Source: Campylobacterales bacterium
GTDB taxonomy: Bacteria > Campylobacterota > Campylobacteria > Campylobacterales > Sulfurovaceae
Assembly (NCBI GenBank): GCA_016937075.1
Contig: JAFGWQ010000079.1
Coordinates: forward strand, 1 to 9,699
Length of the DNA stretch: 9,699 nucleotides
Reading direction: 5' to 3'
Each line of letters opens with the position of its first letter. Position 1 is the first letter of the stretch. Below are positions 8,548 to 9,699 of the stretch, in pieces. The position numbers were made by a program, and so were the translations under genes. The notes below the pieces were generated by a model. That model saw only the letters and a list, made by a program, of their open reading frames with translations. It did no database searches and was not told where the DNA came from.

Positions 8548-8553
8548 AAAGGA
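8548..8553 (+). promoter_or_regulatory. rpsL ribosome binding site preceding a TTG start
   Basis: AAAGGA sits 6 nt before TTG at 8560-8562. It supports the non-ATG start: there is no in-frame ATG upstream, S12 has no internal methionine, and the conserved S12 N-terminus PTINQL follows the TTG directly. Confidence 0.8.
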
Positions 8554-8559
8554 AATAAA

Positions 8560-8937
8560 TTGCCAACCATTAATCAGTTGATTCGCAAAGAGCGAAAAAA
8601 AGTGGTGAAAAAATCAAAATCACCAGCATTGGACAAATGTCCTCAAAGAAGAGGTGTATGCACAAGAGTTTATACTACAACCCCAAAAAAACCTAACTCA
8701 GCACTTAGAAAAGTAGCAAAAGTTAGACTTACAAGCGGATTTGAAGTAATCTCTTATATCGGAGGAGAAGGTCACAATCTTCAAGAACACTCAATCGTTC
8801 TAGTTAGAGGCGGTAGAGTAAAAGACTTACCGGGTGTTAAATATCACATTGTTCGTGGTGCATTAGATACTGCAGGTGTTGCAAAACGTACTGTATCTCG
8901 TTCTAAATACGGTGCAAAAAGACCTAAAGCTAAATAA
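8560..8937 (+). CDS. rpsL: 30S ribosomal protein S12
   Basis: Ribosomal protein S12 (125 aa) sits at the decoding centre of the 30S subunit, contacts the A-site codon-anticodon helix and helps set translational accuracy. The whole family pattern is present: PTINQLIRK at the N-terminus, RGVCTRVYTTTPKKPNSALRK (residues 31-51), GGEGHNLQEHS (68-78), RGGRVKDLPGV (83-93), and a basic tail ending SKYGAKRPKAK. K43 and K88, the two common sites of streptomycin-resistance substitutions, are both lysine, so the sequence looks streptomycin-sensitive. D89, the residue methylthiolated by RimO in many bacteria, is present. The start codon is TTG, fixed by AAAGGA 6 nt upstream and by the conserved N-terminus. 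It is the first gene of a str-type cluster with rpsG and fusA. The length is normal for the family. Confidence 0.99.
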   Translation: MPTINQLIRKERKKVVKKSKSPALDKCPQRRGVCTRVYTTTPKKPNSALRKVAKVRLTSGFEVISYIGGEGHNLQEHSIVLVRGGRVKDLPGVKYHIVRGALDTAGVAKRTVSRSKYGAKRPKAK

Positions 8938-9035
8938 GCAAGTTTGTCGTTAGACTAAAAGGCAGGTGTTGTCAGTATCCTTAGTGGGACAATACTTGAG
9001 TAAATCATCAAAATTTAAAGATTGAAGGAAAAAAT
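8938..9035 (+). promoter_or_regulatory. rpsL-rpsG intercistronic region, possible S7 feedback site
   Basis: The gap is 98 nt with no coding content, long for neighbours in one operon. Two small hairpins can be drawn: GTTGTC (8968-8973) with GACAAT (8988-8993), 6 pairs including one G-U; and AGTAT (8974-8978) with ATACT (8992-8996), with CC/GG (8979-8980/8986-8987) inside. They share bases 8992-8993 and cannot form together. In E. coli, S7 represses its own translation by binding an S12-S7 spacer of similar length. A similar role here is an inference from position and size. The rpsG ribosome binding site AAGGA (9025-9029) is at the end. Confidence 0.35.
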
Positions 9036-9503
9036 ATGAGAAGAAGAAAAGCTCCTGTTAGACCAGTACTTGCTGATCCAGTTTATGGCTCAAAAGTACT
9101 TACAAAATTTATAAATGCTATCATGTATGATGGTAAAAAAAGTGTTGCACAAAGCGTAATGTATGGTGCAATAGAGAGAATTGAATCGAAATCTGGTGAA
9201 AAAGGCATCGAAGTATTCAATCAAGCGATGGAAAATATCAAGCCTGTAATGGAAGTAAAAAGCCGTCGTGTTGGTGGAGCTACTTATCAAGTGCCTATCG
9301 AAGTAAGACCTGCTAGACAACAAACTTTGGCTATTAGATGGCTTATCATTGCTGCTAGAAAGAGAAATGAAAGAACAATGATCGAAAGACTTAGTAACGA
9401 ACTTATGGATGCTGCAACTGGTAAAGGTGCTGCGTATAAGAAAAAAGAAGATACATACAAAATGGCTGAAGCAAACAAAGCATTTGCACACTATCGCTGG
9501 TAA
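9036..9503 (+). CDS. rpsG: 30S ribosomal protein S7
   Basis: Ribosomal protein S7 (155 aa) is a primary binder of the 3' major domain of 16S rRNA; it starts assembly of the 30S head and lies beside the E-site tRNA. Visible features are the basic N-terminus MRRRKAPVRPVLADPVYGS, the helical core (FINAIMYDGKKSVAQ), the beta-hairpin region at about residues 75-92 (KSRRVGGATYQVPIEVRP), then RQQTLAIRWLI, the basic ARKRNERTM segment, and the classic C-terminal end AHYRW. The length equals the standard bacterial S7, without the C-terminal extension of E. coli K-12. The ATG has AAGGA 6 nt upstream. The preceding 98-nt spacer may carry a feedback site for this protein (inference). fusA follows after 9 nt, so the two are almost certainly co-transcribed. 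Confidence 0.99.
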   Translation: MRRRKAPVRPVLADPVYGSKVLTKFINAIMYDGKKSVAQSVMYGAIERIESKSGEKGIEVFNQAMENIKPVMEVKSRRVGGATYQVPIEVRPARQQTLAIRWLIIAARKRNERTMIERLSNELMDAATGKGAAYKKKEDTYKMAEANKAFAHYRW

Positions 9504-9506
9504 GGA
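9502..9506 (+). promoter_or_regulatory. fusA ribosome binding site overlapping the rpsG stop codon
   Basis: AAGGA begins within the TAA stop of rpsG (9501-9503) and ends 6 nt before the fusA ATG at 9513. A ribosome terminating on rpsG would cover this site, so coupled or re-initiating translation of EF-G is likely (inference). Confidence 0.75.
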
Positions 9507-9512
9507 AAATTT

Positions 9513-9699
9513 ATGTCAAGATCACATCCACTTGAAAAAGTAAGAAATATAGGAATTGCAGCGCATATCGATGCAGGCAAGACTACAACTACAGAGAGAA
9601 TCCTGTTTTATACAGGCGTATCGCATAAAATCGGAGAAGTACATGATGGTGCTGCGACGATGGACTGGATGGAGCAAGAGCAAGAAAGAGGTATTACTA
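9513..9699 (+). CDS. fusA: Translation elongation factor G, N-terminal part only (cut by window edge)
   Basis: EF-G is the GTPase that drives translocation of tRNA and mRNA on the ribosome. Only 62 codons are present, with one further base, and the frame is open at the window end. The N-terminus MSRSHPLEKVRNIGIAAH leads into the P-loop AHIDAGKT (residues 17-24), followed by TTTERILFYTG, then KIGEVHDGAATMDWMEQEQERGIT, the segment entering switch I. This matches EF-G closely and excludes EF-Tu, IF-2 and LepA. It could in principle be an EF-G paralogue, but the position directly after rpsL and rpsG identifies the canonical fusA. It follows rpsG by 9 nt. A tuf gene, which follows fusA in E. coli, cannot be assessed here. 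Confidence 0.97.
   Translation, partial: MSRSHPLEKVRNIGIAAHIDAGKTTTTERILFYTGVSHKIGEVHDGAATMDWMEQEQERGIT

Noticed and set aside
8941..8980. Similarity of TTGTCGTTAG and GTTGTCAG in the rpsL-rpsG spacer to the 16S rRNA stretch GTTGTCGTCAGC
   Set aside because: The match is short and broken, and that part of 16S rRNA is not the known S7-binding region, so mimicry cannot be claimed from it.
1..9699. Mobile elements, CRISPR, tRNA/rRNA, defence or other undescribed multi-gene system
   Set aside because: Nearly all bases are accounted for by five conserved housekeeping genes. The remaining gaps (164, 98 and 9 nt) are too short for such systems and show no matching features.

Overview
This window is a core transcription and translation locus from an AT-rich, Arg-AGA-using bacterium. 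The proteins read like those of the Campylobacterota (epsilonproteobacteria). RpoB and RpoC resemble the Helicobacter/Campylobacter versions throughout, including a very long insertion in the RpoC trigger loop. The gene order rpoB-rpoC-rpsL-rpsG-fusA also fits. rpoB and rpoC are separate but overlapping genes, not the single fused gene known from Helicobacter and Wolinella. This points to a Sulfurimonas/Sulfurovum/Campylobacter-like relative, but I cannot name a genus from the sequence alone.

Layout, all on the + strand: 1-3873 is rpoB, missing roughly its first 95 codons; 3866-8395 is complete rpoC, overlapping rpoB by 8 nt; 8396-8559 is a 164-nt intergenic region; 8560-8937 is rpsL (ribosomal protein S12, TTG start); 8938-9035 is a 98-nt gap; 9036-9503 is rpsG (S7); 9513-9699 is the first 62 codons of fusA (EF-G), cut by the window edge.

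The first two genes encode the beta and beta' subunits that together form the RNA polymerase active centre. The last three form a str-type operon for the 30S subunit decoding region and its translocase. All catalytic and metal-binding residues that I checked in RpoB, RpoC and EF-G are present. The residues usually changed in rifampicin or streptomycin resistance are in the wild-type state.

I see no mobile element, CRISPR array, tRNA/rRNA, defence gene or new multi-gene system here. The most interesting material is non-coding. Between rpoC and rpsL lie a short GC-rich stem-loop, a possible promoter, and a long imperfect hairpin (18 pairs) whose inner arm is part of an 11-nt direct repeat. The rpsL-rpsG gap can form two mutually exclusive small hairpins and resembles in size and position the S7 feedback site of the E. 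coli str operon. These regulatory roles are inference.
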